A stretch of 19,850 bases of DNA, from positions 1 to 19,850 of the forward strand of contig JAVBKA010000081.1 of NCBI GenBank assembly GCA_031546715.1, given 5' to 3'. This DNA is from JAVBKA01 sp031546715 (GTDB lineage Bacteria; Bacillota; Clostridia; Oscillospirales; UBA929). Shown here piece after piece: positions 7,093 to 15,092 of this stretch; positions within the stretch are counted from its first letter, which is position 1; the number at the start of each line of letters is the position of its first letter. The notes beneath the pieces are model-generated. The model ran no database searches and was not told the origin of the DNA. It saw only the letters and a list, made by a program, of their open reading frames with translations. Made by a program: the position numbers and the translations under genes.

Positions 7093-8003
7093 TATACAAA
7101 CATATTTCGGTAATGCTCGATGAGTGCATACAAGCACTCGGTATAAAGCCTAACGGCACCTACGTTGACGGTACTGCCGGTCTGGGTGGTCACAGCAGTG
7201 AAATTCTTAAAAGTCTTGATAAAGGCAGACTTATCTGCTTTGACAAGGACGATGAAGCTCTCAGGTACTGCAAGGAGCGTTTCGGCGATGATGAACGCGT
7301 TACCCTTGTAAAGTCCGATTTCAGATTTATGAAGGACGAGCTTGCAAGCTTGGGTATCTCCGCAGTTGACGGCATTTTGCTAGACCTCGGCGTATCCTCG
7401 CTACAGCTTGACAAGCCAGAAAGAGGCTTTTCCTACAGATTTGACGCCGCTCTTGACATGCGAATGGATAACTCTGCACCGTTGACAGCGTACAAAATAG
7501 TAAACGAATGGTCCCATGACGAGCTAAAGCGAATTCTTTATCAATACGGTGAAGAACGGTATGCTCCGCTGATTGCCAGCGCAATAATCCGCAACAGACC
7601 AATTGATTCAACAGTAAGACTATCTGATGTCATTGCCTCGTCAATGCCGTCAAAGGCACGAAAAGAAGCTCAGCATCCCGCAAAACGAAGCTTTCAAGCC
7701 ATTAGAATTGCTGTAAATGACGAGCTTGGCGCATTACGGCAGGTAATGGACGACTGTATCGACCTTCTAGGTAGTGACGGCAGAATTGCAGTGCTGACAT
7801 TCCACTCACTGGAGGACAGAATGGTCAAAACAGCGTTTTCCTCGGCGTTAAAGGGCTGTACTTGTCCGCCATCGTTTCCGGTATGTAATTGCGGGTTTGT
7901 TCAAAGAATAGTATCCACGGATAGAGTTTTTCCTAGTGACAAAGAAATTGAAGGTAACTCTCGTTCCTCCTGTGCAAAGCTTAGAGTTGCTGTGAAAAAA
8001 TAA
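7089..8003 (+). CDS. rsmH: 16S rRNA (cytosine-1402 N4)-methyltransferase RsmH
   Basis: 304 residues; methylates N4 of C1402 in 16S rRNA with SAM, fine-tuning the decoding centre. The family's N-terminus HISVMLDE (5-12) is followed by the SAM-binding loop DGTAGLGGHS (27-36), LLDLGVSS (97-104), ERGFSYRFDAALDMRMD (111-127), the insert-domain region NEWSHDEL (139-146), HPAKRSFQAIRIAVNDEL (196-213) and TFHSLEDRMVK (247-257). A cysteine cluster near 267-278 (CTCPPSFPVCNC) is common in Firmicutes RsmH. It overlaps mraZ by four bases. The position as second gene of the dcw cluster is conserved across bacteria. Confidence 0.97.
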   Translation: MIYKHISVMLDECIQALGIKPNGTYVDGTAGLGGHSSEILKSLDKGRLICFDKDDEALRYCKERFGDDERVTLVKSDFRFMKDELASLGISAVDGILLDLGVSSLQLDKPERGFSYRFDAALDMRMDNSAPLTAYKIVNEWSHDELKRILYQYGEERYAPLIASAIIRNRPIDSTVRLSDVIASSMPSKARKEAQHPAKRSFQAIRIAVNDELGALRQVMDDCIDLLGSDGRIAVLTFHSLEDRMVKTAFSSALKGCTCPPSFPVCNCGFVQRIVSTDRVFPSDKEIEGNSRSSCAKLRVAVKK

Positions 8004-8059
8004 TACTATTAATGCTAAGTGCAATGGTGAAACTACTTAAGCACGAAGGATGTGAATAT

Positions 8060-8656
8060 ATGGCTGAGCTTTCTGTTAAACATAAAAGAACCATCGCTGA
8101 TTCTATCGGACAGGTCATGCCCGAGGTGGCACATAACCTATCGCGTTTTTCAAGCGTTAAGCGTGAAAAGGTTGAGACTACTGAAGCTGAAGCGGTTTTG
8201 ACCCCACGAGAAATTGAAGCGCAGTCGTTGCGCAATCAGATAACTAAGCATGTTGAAGAAAGAAATAAACGTTTAGCCCGTGCAATTTTTTCAATTTCCC
8301 CTGTATCACTTTTGTTCTTTGGAATCGCGCTTTTTGCAGTACTTTTCATAGTTTACAGTTCAATGAAGCTAACAATAGTTCAAAACGAGCTTGGTGTTAT
8401 CGACAATAAAATCAAGGCTCTTGATAAAGAAAATATTGAAATGGAAAACACGGCAAATAATAAAATTGACCTTAATTGGCTTAGCGAATATGCTACAAAT
8501 GAGCTGAAAATGACGAAGGTTGACTTCGATAACATAGTTTTTGTTGACATCTCGGGAGAAGAACGCACAGAAATAATTGAAGCACCCTCATTTTTTGATA
8601 AGCTGAAGAAAACCTTCTCAACTGGGCTTGCATATGTTTCGGAATATTTACAGTAA
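8060..8656 (+). CDS. ftsL: FtsL-like cell division protein
   Basis: 198 residues from ATG 8060, which has an AAGGA site 9 nt upstream. The same frame extends to an ATG at 8012 without a recognisable site, so the shorter form is preferred. Layout: charged cytoplasmic N-terminus (1-74), one membrane helix (about 76-100, PVSLLFFGIALFAVLFIVY), then an extracytoplasmic heptad segment (about 101-130) and a short tail. This bitopic leucine-zipper topology, between rsmH and the transpeptidase gene, is that of FtsL, which with DivIC and DivIB activates septal FtsW/PBP. Sequence conservation of FtsL is very low, so the call depends on topology and position. It is longer than most FtsL proteins (about 100-120 residues), because of the long N-terminus and a C-terminal extension. 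Confidence 0.8.
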   Translation: MAELSVKHKRTIADSIGQVMPEVAHNLSRFSSVKREKVETTEAEAVLTPREIEAQSLRNQITKHVEERNKRLARAIFSISPVSLLFFGIALFAVLFIVYSSMKLTIVQNELGVIDNKIKALDKENIEMENTANNKIDLNWLSEYATNELKMTKVDFDNIVFVDISGEERTEIIEAPSFFDKLKKTFSTGLAYVSEYLQ

Positions 8657-8864
8657 CAACTTTATATATTATAATACTGAAATCGATAGGAGCAGTTTAA
8701 CCTGCTCCTTATACTATTCACCGCTAAAAGCGAAGAACGACCAAATGATTGCCGTTTTTAGTTAGTGCTTAGTATTAGCTAGAGAGCAGGATACGATAAA
8801 ATTAGACAAAGCAAGAGGTTATTATAATTGTGTCGTGTCTACAAGCAAATGAGAGGTGTATTTG
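8657..8864 (+). promoter_or_regulatory. 208-nt leader upstream of the PASTA transpeptidase; possible internal promoter
   Basis: The longest untranslated gap inside the dcw cluster. It holds the stem-loop at 8688-8709, a small hairpin near 8722-8732, a group of TTAG tetramers at 8758, 8762, 8769 and 8775, and a TATAAT at 8823-8828. No -35 fits well (TTAGAC at 8802-8807 gives a 15-nt spacer), so an internal promoter is only possible. No reading frame in it looks like a gene. Confidence 0.35.
8688..8709 (+). repeat. Stem-loop between the ftsL-like and transpeptidase genes
   Basis: Eight-base-pair perfect inverted repeat AGGAGCAG/CTGCTCCT with a 6-nt loop. What follows (TATACTATTC) is not a T tract, so it may be a processing or stabilising hairpin rather than a terminator. 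Confidence 0.55.
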
Positions 8865-11252
8865 GTGCTTAAACGCAGAAAAAAAAGAGTTGAACCACAG
8901 GACGATGTCCAAAACTCCATTGAAAGTATAAGAGAAAAGGGCAAGGGCTACCGCTCGAACAGACTGGTGTTTCGGCGGGTTGTAATTTTAATGGTGATAT
9001 TTGGTGTATTGATTTATATTCCGCTGGGCGTAAAGCTGTATAGATTGCAGATAGTTCAGCACGATTATCTCGAGCAAAAGGCTATTGACCAGCAAACCGA
9101 GGAAGCGAAGGTAACTCCAAACAGGGGTACAATTTTTGACAGAAACCTTTCGGTAATTGCCAGCAGCGGCAGCGTTGACACAGTGGGAATAGACCCGTCA
9201 AATATAAAGGATGAAGCAACTGCCAAGCTTGTGTCTGAGGGGCTTGCTGGTATTCTTGACATGAATTATGAATGGATATATGAGCAAACGCAAAAAAAGA
9301 ATACTAGATTTGTTTATATCAAGCGTAAAATTGAAAAAACACTTGCAAATAAGGTTAGGGACTACGTAATCGAAAACAAGCTTCACCTAATGATAAGCAT
9401 TGCCCCCGATTCTAAGCGATATTACTCAGACGGTCGCTTTGCATCCCAAGTCTTAGGCTTTGTCAATATTGACAACACTGGCAGCGAAGGTATCGAAGCT
9501 AAATACGACTCTCTGCTCAAGGGTACTCCTGGGCATACCATTGCTGTTACTGACCGCGCGGGCAGAATAATGCCATTTCAATACGAAATGTTTTATGACG
9601 CAACTGATGGTCAAGACCTAGTGCTTACAATTGACGAATCTATCCAATATTTTGTCGAAAAGCATATGGAGACGGCGTACATAGAGAGCGATGTCGGCAA
9701 CCCAGGCGGGGTATCAAACTCCAAGGAGCGTCAGGCAGGTTACGCAGGTGCCATTGTCATGGACGTTAAAACAGGCGCGATTCTAGCCATGACCACAAAA
9801 GGGGATTATGACCTTAACAACCCCAGAGTTGTTGCAGACCCTGAAATTGCGGCTGACTTAGGCTTGCTTGAGGGCGAGGAATACAACAGCGCATTTATCA
9901 AAGCGTTGCAAGCACAATGGAGAAACAAGGTAATAAGCGATACCTATGAGCCTGGCTCAACCTTTAAGATTATGACAGCGGCGATGGCTCTTGAAGAAAA
10001 CGTCGTGGATGTAGAACATGACAGATATAATTGCACTGGTAGCGTTCAAGTTGGCAAATGGCCCATAAGCTGCCACAAAAAAGCCCCTGGGCATGGTGTT
10101 TTAACCTTTGAAGGCGCGATTTTAAACTCTTGCAACCCTTCCTTTATTGCAATTGCAAAAAAAGTTGGTCCTGAAAAGTTCTATCAGTACATGCAGGACT
10201 TTGGCTTCATGGAGAAAACCAACATCGACCTCGCCGGAGAAGCTTCTAACAAGGGGCTTTACGCCAGCTACAAGACATTCTCCGAAGACCCAGCAGCTCA
10301 AGCGGTTTACTCCTTCGGTCAAACCTTTAAGGTTACGCCGATTCAGCTCTTAACGGCTGTATGCTCCGTTGCAAACGGCGGATATCTCATGAAGCCCTAT
10401 GTCGTTAGTGAAGCAATTGACCAGAACGGCGTGAGAACGACATTAAACGCCCCTACAGTACGCCGCCAAGTCGTATCCACTGAAACTTCGGAGCAAATGA
10501 GAGTGTTCCTTGAACACGCTGTAACAGACGGCTCTGGTAAAAATGCATACGTAAAAGGCTACAGAATTGCCGGCAAGACTGGAACATCACAAAAACGTGA
10601 CGTTTACAACGAAGACGGCATATACGTGGGCGAAGGTCTGTATGTTTGCTCATTTGTGGGCTTTGCGCCCGCTGACGACCCTCAGGTTGCAATTCTGGTT
10701 ATGCTTGACGAGCCAGGCGGACCTGTAAACACCCGCTTCGGTTCAACCATGGCAGCTCCTGTCGCAGGACGTATTTTTGCTGATATCTTACCGTATCTAG
10801 GCATTACACCTCATTACACGGAGGAAGAAATGCAGAGTATGGACATCGCTACACCGTCGGTTGCTAATAAGTCGGTTAAAGAAGCGAAAAGTGCATTTGA
10901 AAAAGTCGGCATGAAGTGCAAAGTCATCGGAGATGGTAACATTGTTCTTTCTCAAGTGCCAGCCGCTGGAGTGATGTTGCCCGCATCTGCGGAAGCTCTG
11001 TTGTTTACTGTTGAAAGAAACGCCGAAGAAATGGTTACCGTTCCAAACGTCGTAGGCAAATCGCCTGAAGAGGTCAACCGAATTTTGACAAACGCAGGTT
11101 TATTTCTGAAGGCTGTCGGAGCGTCGATTTCATCAAGCTCGCAGGTTAGCTCGTCACATCAGGATATAGAAGCAAATACTAGTGTCGCATACGGAACAAT
11201 CGTTAAAGTTGAGTTTAGAGATACCTCGCTCAGAGATGCCGAGGGACGATGA
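8865..11252 (+). CDS. PASTA-domain peptidoglycan D,D-transpeptidase (SpoVD/PBP2B-like)
   Basis: 795 residues from GTG 8865; the frame also opens at GTG 8856, but that codon is part of the GAGAGGTG ribosome site, which is 6 nt from 8865. A class B penicillin-binding protein that crosslinks stem peptides outside the membrane. Order: short basic N-terminus, membrane anchor (about 36-58), dimerisation domain (about 60-250, with RGTIFDRN at 87-94), transpeptidase with Ser365-x-x-Lys368 (EPGSTFK), Ser422-Cys-Asn424 and Lys571-Thr-Gly-Thr, then two PASTA repeats (about 660-718 and 723-787). Two PASTA repeats are as in PBP2B; SpoVD of B. subtilis has one, so vegetative division or sporulation roles cannot be separated here. 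The first PASTA is atypical. It partners with the FtsW/SpoVE gene downstream. Confidence 0.93.
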   Translation: MLKRRKKRVEPQDDVQNSIESIREKGKGYRSNRLVFRRVVILMVIFGVLIYIPLGVKLYRLQIVQHDYLEQKAIDQQTEEAKVTPNRGTIFDRNLSVIASSGSVDTVGIDPSNIKDEATAKLVSEGLAGILDMNYEWIYEQTQKKNTRFVYIKRKIEKTLANKVRDYVIENKLHLMISIAPDSKRYYSDGRFASQVLGFVNIDNTGSEGIEAKYDSLLKGTPGHTIAVTDRAGRIMPFQYEMFYDATDGQDLVLTIDESIQYFVEKHMETAYIESDVGNPGGVSNSKERQAGYAGAIVMDVKTGAILAMTTKGDYDLNNPRVVADPEIAADLGLLEGEEYNSAFIKALQAQWRNKVISDTYEPGSTFKIMTAAMALEENVVDVEHDRYNCTGSVQVGKWPISCHKKAPGHGVLTFEGAILNSCNPSFIAIAKKVGPEKFYQYMQDFGFMEKTNIDLAGEASNKGLYASYKTFSEDPAAQAVYSFGQTFKVTPIQLLTAVCSVANGGYLMKPYVVSEAIDQNGVRTTLNAPTVRRQVVSTETSEQMRVFLEHAVTDGSGKNAYVKGYRIAGKTGTSQKRDVYNEDGIYVGEGLYVCSFVGFAPADDPQVAILVMLDEPGGPVNTRFGSTMAAPVAGRIFADILPYLGITPHYTEEEMQSMDIATPSVANKSVKEAKSAFEKVGMKCKVIGDGNIVLSQVPAAGVMLPASAEALLFTVERNAEEMVTVPNVVGKSPEEVNRILTNAGLFLKAVGASISSSSQVSSSHQDIEANTSVAYGTIVKVEFRDTSLRDAEGR

Positions 11253-11282
11253 TTTATATAGCTACTCTGAAGGATATATAAA

Positions 11283-11330
11283 CGGTTCTCCGAAGTGAAC
11301 CGCTTACAATAAAATGCCTTCTTCGGAGAA
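11283..11330 (+). repeat. Two mutually exclusive hairpins in front of murE
   Basis: Hairpin A: CGGTTC (11283-11288) with GAACCG (11297-11302). Hairpin B: TTCTCCGAAG (11286-11295) with CTTCGGAGAA (11321-11330), a perfect 10-bp complement that covers the only GGAG (11325-11328) near the murE start. The left arm of B uses bases of A's stem and loop, so both cannot form together. Confidence 0.6.
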
Positions 11331-11341
11331 ATGGATTTATA

Positions 11342-12826
11342 ATGCGCTTAATGGATCTAATAGTAGAGCTGGAAACAATGGAAACGAATGCTGACCTTAC
11401 GAAAGATATTAAGGGCATCAAGAATGATTCAAAAAAAGTAGGCGAAGGCGACGCATTTGTTGCAATTTCTGGTTCCTCCAAAGATGGTCATGTGTTTTTA
11501 CAGGAGGCGTTGAGAAACGGCGCAGATGTAGTCGTCAGTGAAAAGCCGCTGTCTAACAGCATTCCGTATATAGTCGTACCGAGCACAAAGGTTGCGTTGT
11601 CAAAGCTTGCTAGTGCCATTAATTATCACCCTTCAAGAAAGATGAAGATGATTGGCGTCACAGGAACAAACGGAAAAACTACTACAACCCATATTATTTA
11701 CGAGCTTCTTAAGTCTGCAGGACATTTACCGTCAATCATCGGCACAAACCATATTTTAATCGGCAATAAGGAGCTATCAGCAGAGAGAACTACTCCCGAC
11801 GCTGTTTCGCTACACAGTCTTTTCGCGGAAATGCTCACAACTGGCTGTACTCACTGTGTTATGGAGGTTTCCTCCCACGCGCTTTCGCAATTCAGAGTTG
11901 CAGGTATTCAATATGACATCGGAGTGTTTACAAATTTGAGCCAAGACCACTTAGACTATCATCACGATATGGAAAGCTATTTTAATGATAAACGTCTGCT
12001 GTTTTCCCAGTGCAATTCCGCGGTAATCAACATTGACGATGAGTACGGGCGCAGGTTATACGATTCATTGATTGAAGCTAGGGGCTTATCCGAGCAGGAA
12101 CGCCACAAAAAAAGCGTCCCAAGTGAAATTTTCAGCATTTCCACAAAAAACGATAATGCCGATTTTTTTGCAGATAGAATTTGCCTGAGAAATGACAGCG
12201 TAGTCTTCGACACTGTGAATAATGGTCAGCGTGAACGGCTAATCTGGAACACGCCTGGACAGTTCTCGGTTTATAACGCGCTCACAGCTATCGCATGTGG
12301 TCAAATTTGCGGACTAAGCCTAAAGGCAATGTCCGAGACCCTGACCAGCGCACCGCCCGTTCTAGGCAGAATGGAGCAGGTTAAGACAGCATATGACTTT
12401 ACAGTTTTAATAGACTATGCACATACACCTGACGCTTTGGAAAATGTTCTAAAAACACTGAGAACGGAAACCGAAAACAAAGTAATCTGCGTTTTCGGGT
12501 GTGGCGGCGACCGTGATAAATCTAAGCGTAGTATCATGGGCAAAATTGCAGAAAAATATGCCGATGTGCTGATTGTTACCTCCGACAACCCTCGAACCGA
12601 AAGCCCTGACGATATTATTGACGATATTTTCCAAGGTATCACAGGTCTCAAAGAAACCTTTAGAGAGCAAGACAGAGAAAAAGCGATACATAAGGCTATG
12701 CAAACTGCCGCGAGTGGTGATATAATTATTATTTGCGGAAAAGGTCACGAAATGTATCAAGAGATTAACGGAGTTAAGCACCCTATGGATGAAAGACAAA
12801 TAATTTTATCCTTTGAGGGAGACTAA
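11342..12826 (+). CDS. murE: UDP-MurNAc-L-Ala-D-Glu : meso-diaminopimelate ligase
   Basis: 494 residues. ATP-dependent cytoplasmic ligase adding the third amino acid to the peptidoglycan precursor. The ATP P-loop is GVTGTNGKTTTT (105-116). Substrate and Mg motifs are TTPDA (150-154), SSHALSQFR (177-185) and DKRLLF with the probable carbamylated Lys217. DYAHTPDAL (358-366) and GKGHE (466-470) are also present. The specificity loop reads DNPRTESP (415-422): DNPR is the signature of meso-DAP-adding MurE, as opposed to lysine enzymes. The start is uncertain: the nearest GGAG is 13 nt from ATG 11342. A three-codon frame (ATG 11331, stop TAA 11340-11342) ends on the first base of this ATG, so reinitiation is possible; ATG 11351 is an alternative. 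Confidence 0.96.
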   Translation: MRLMDLIVELETMETNADLTKDIKGIKNDSKKVGEGDAFVAISGSSKDGHVFLQEALRNGADVVVSEKPLSNSIPYIVVPSTKVALSKLASAINYHPSRKMKMIGVTGTNGKTTTTHIIYELLKSAGHLPSIIGTNHILIGNKELSAERTTPDAVSLHSLFAEMLTTGCTHCVMEVSSHALSQFRVAGIQYDIGVFTNLSQDHLDYHHDMESYFNDKRLLFSQCNSAVINIDDEYGRRLYDSLIEARGLSEQERHKKSVPSEIFSISTKNDNADFFADRICLRNDSVVFDTVNNGQRERLIWNTPGQFSVYNALTAIACGQICGLSLKAMSETLTSAPPVLGRMEQVKTAYDFTVLIDYAHTPDALENVLKTLRTETENKVICVFGCGGDRDKSKRSIMGKIAEKYADVLIVTSDNPRTESPDDIIDDIFQGITGLKETFREQDREKAIHKAMQTAASGDIIIICGKGHEMYQEINGVKHPMDERQIILSFEGD

Positions 12827-12865
12827 GGCACTCTAATATTGAGCCACAACATCCGGAGGTAACTA

Positions 12866-13855
12866 ATGACTAAATTGCTGATATCTTTTATAATTTCCTT
12901 GGTAGGCACAATTGTTTTCGGATATCTTTTACTTCCGTTGTTAAGACATTTGAAGTTTGGGCAGAAAATTCTGGAGGAAGGCCCTAACTGGCAGATGAAA
13001 AAGCAGGGAACACCCACAATGGGCGGCTTTTTCTTTATGGCGGCTATTTCCGTCGCTGTTGTCATTGCAGGCTGGAAGAATATGCTTAATGGCGAGTACG
13101 CCCACTTATTTGTGCTTGCTTTTTCGCTGATATTCGGGATAATCGGCTTTATTGATGACTTTCACAAGGTAAAGAAAAAGCAGAACCAAGGTCTGACCTC
13201 CATTCAAAAGTTATTGCTCCAACTGGCTGTTGCCGCCGCATTTATCGCATTAATGCGGTTTTTTGGTTACTTATCTCCCGACTTGTTTATACCGTTTTTC
13301 GGCATCACACTGCCGTTGAATCTGTGTGTATTTTCAGTTGTGACTCTTATCGTTATGGCGGGAATGGTCAACGCGGTTAATCTTACTGATGGTATTGACG
13401 GTTTATGCTCAGGCGTTATGACGCCGATTGCATGTTTTTTTGCAGTAGTGGGTTACATGTATAACGTGGAGACGCTGTCAATTTTCTCAGTTGCCCTAGC
13501 AGGTGCAATGATAGGCTTTCTTCACTTTAATTTTCACCCCGCAAAAGTCTTTATGGGCGACACAGGTTCGCTTTTCCTAGGTGGGGCGTTGTGCGGTATG
13601 GGATTCTTATCTGGTGTGCCACTGCTTGTTATAATTGTAGGCGCGGTCTACATTTTCGAGATGCTATCCGTTGTACTTCAAGTAACATATTTTAAGCTCT
13701 CGAAGGGGAAAAGAATATTCAAAATGTCTCCTTTTCATCATCACCTTGAAATGTCAGGATGGAAGGAAAAGAAAATTTTCATAGTAATGGTTGGAATTAC
13801 GGTTTTGATGTGTGTTGCAGCATGGTTTGGGATTGCTGTTAGAATGAGGTTTTAG
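12866..13855 (+). CDS. mraY: Phospho-N-acetylmuramoyl-pentapeptide transferase
   Basis: 329 residues, ten predicted membrane helices. It transfers phospho-MurNAc-pentapeptide from UDP to undecaprenyl phosphate, making lipid I on the inner face of the membrane. Family motifs in order: the GTPTMGG loop (48-54), the Mg-binding Asp-Asp pair in FIDDFHKVKKKQNQGL (95-110), NAVNLTDGIDGL (169-180), FMGDTGSLFLGG (229-240) and the histidine triad SPFHHHLEMSGWKE (288-301). The start follows GGAGG (12855-12859) by 6 nt. It lies 39 nt after murE, where murF is often found in related clusters. Confidence 0.97.
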   Translation: MTKLLISFIISLVGTIVFGYLLLPLLRHLKFGQKILEEGPNWQMKKQGTPTMGGFFFMAAISVAVVIAGWKNMLNGEYAHLFVLAFSLIFGIIGFIDDFHKVKKKQNQGLTSIQKLLLQLAVAAAFIALMRFFGYLSPDLFIPFFGITLPLNLCVFSVVTLIVMAGMVNAVNLTDGIDGLCSGVMTPIACFFAVVGYMYNVETLSIFSVALAGAMIGFLHFNFHPAKVFMGDTGSLFLGGALCGMGFLSGVPLLVIIVGAVYIFEMLSVVLQVTYFKLSKGKRIFKMSPFHHHLEMSGWKEKKIFIVMVGITVLMCVAAWFGIAVRMRF

Positions 13856-13914
13856 TATACGTCTGCGGCATAACATGGCGAAAGGTCGTAGGAAATTTTT
13901 ATGGTGGTGAAAGC

Positions 13915-15072
13915 TTGGAAAACGTCGATATCAAGGAACTGAAAAAAGAACTTAACAAGGAAATGAGAAAAAGCGCGCGAGCACCTATGGACTTGCCTTT
14001 TGCAACCCTCGTTATTCTCATTTCGTCCATTGGCTTAATAATGATGTTTTCCGCAAGCTATGCATCTGCTTATTGGAAGTTTAGTAATCCTGCGTACTTT
14101 TTAACTAGGCAAGGCCCGTATTTGCTCCTTGGAATTGTCGCAATGTACGTTATTTCCAGATTCAACTATCAAATACTATCTTACTTTGCTTGGCCGATGA
14201 TGGCGGTTTCTGTTATTCTTTTAATGCTCGTTCCATTTATCGGTACAGAGCTAAAGGGCGCAAAACGATGGATTTACTTTGGACCTATTTCAGTTCAGCC
14301 CTCTGAAATTGCAAAAATTGCAGTCATAGTTCTTTTTTCGGTGCTTATAACGAAGTTTGGCGAAAAGATGACCACGTTTAAGTATGGTATTTTACCGTTT
14401 ACAGGTATTTTGGGCGTTTTAATCGCACTTCTTGCTGTTCAGCCTCACCTTTCTGGCATCGTCTTAATCGCCGCTGTCGGTGCGTCACTAATGTTTGCGG
14501 GAGGCGTAAAGCTTCGTTATTTTGCGGCTGTGGGCGTTGTGGCGGCGGCGGGGGGTTGGCTATTAGTCAGTCAAATGGAACATGCGCAGAAGCGCATTAA
14601 CATTTGGCTAGACCCATGGTCAGATGTCCTCAAGGATGGCTTTCAAGCCGTTCAATCTCAGATGGCAATCGGCTCTGGCGGACTTTTTGGTCTCGGACTG
14701 GGACGAAGCAGACAAAAGTTTCTCTACCTGCCTGAACAGCATAACGACTTTGTTTTTGCGATAGTTTGTGAAGAACTGGGCATGGTTGGTGCGTTTATTG
14801 TACTACTGCTTTTTGCATTTTTAGTTATTAGAGGCTATTGGATTGCGTTACATGCGAAGGACCGTTTAGGTGCATTGCTGGTAACAGGCGTTACCACTCT
14901 GCTTGCAATTCAAACCTTCTTTAACGTTGCGGTTGTAACATCGCTTATCCCAGTAACAGGTATATCAATGCCGTTTTTTAGCTTCGGAGGGTCGTCGCTG
15001 TTGATTCAGCTTGCTGAAATGGGTATTGTTCTCTCGGTGTCTCGGCAGATTACGGTTACAAAAAAAGGTTAG
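13915..15072 (+). CDS. ftsW: SEDS peptidoglycan glycosyltransferase FtsW/SpoVE
   Basis: 385 residues from a TTG start with GGTGGTG just upstream; no other in-frame start fits. FtsW polymerises lipid II into glycan strands together with its cognate class B transpeptidase, here probably the PASTA protein four genes upstream. About ten membrane helices are visible after a charged 27-residue cytoplasmic head. Family motifs: GAKRWIYFGPISVQPSEIAK (115-134), GLGLGRSRQKFLYLPEQHNDFVFA (259-282) with the putative catalytic Asp278, and PVTGISMPFFSFGGSSL (346-362). Sequence alone cannot separate FtsW from SpoVE, the sporulation paralogue. The murG GTG candidate overlaps its stop by one base. Confidence 0.93.
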   Translation: MENVDIKELKKELNKEMRKSARAPMDLPFATLVILISSIGLIMMFSASYASAYWKFSNPAYFLTRQGPYLLLGIVAMYVISRFNYQILSYFAWPMMAVSVILLMLVPFIGTELKGAKRWIYFGPISVQPSEIAKIAVIVLFSVLITKFGEKMTTFKYGILPFTGILGVLIALLAVQPHLSGIVLIAAVGASLMFAGGVKLRYFAAVGVVAAAGGWLLVSQMEHAQKRINIWLDPWSDVLKDGFQAVQSQMAIGSGGLFGLGLGRSRQKFLYLPEQHNDFVFAIVCEELGMVGAFIVLLLFAFLVIRGYWIALHAKDRLGALLVTGVTTLLAIQTFFNVAVVTSLIPVTGISMPFFSFGGSSLLIQLAEMGIVLSVSRQITVTKKG

Positions 15073-15092
15073 TGAAGTCGGAGGATGGGGTA

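Noticed and set aside
8688..8709. Hairpin after the ftsL-like gene as an intrinsic terminator
   Set aside because: No T tract follows the stem.
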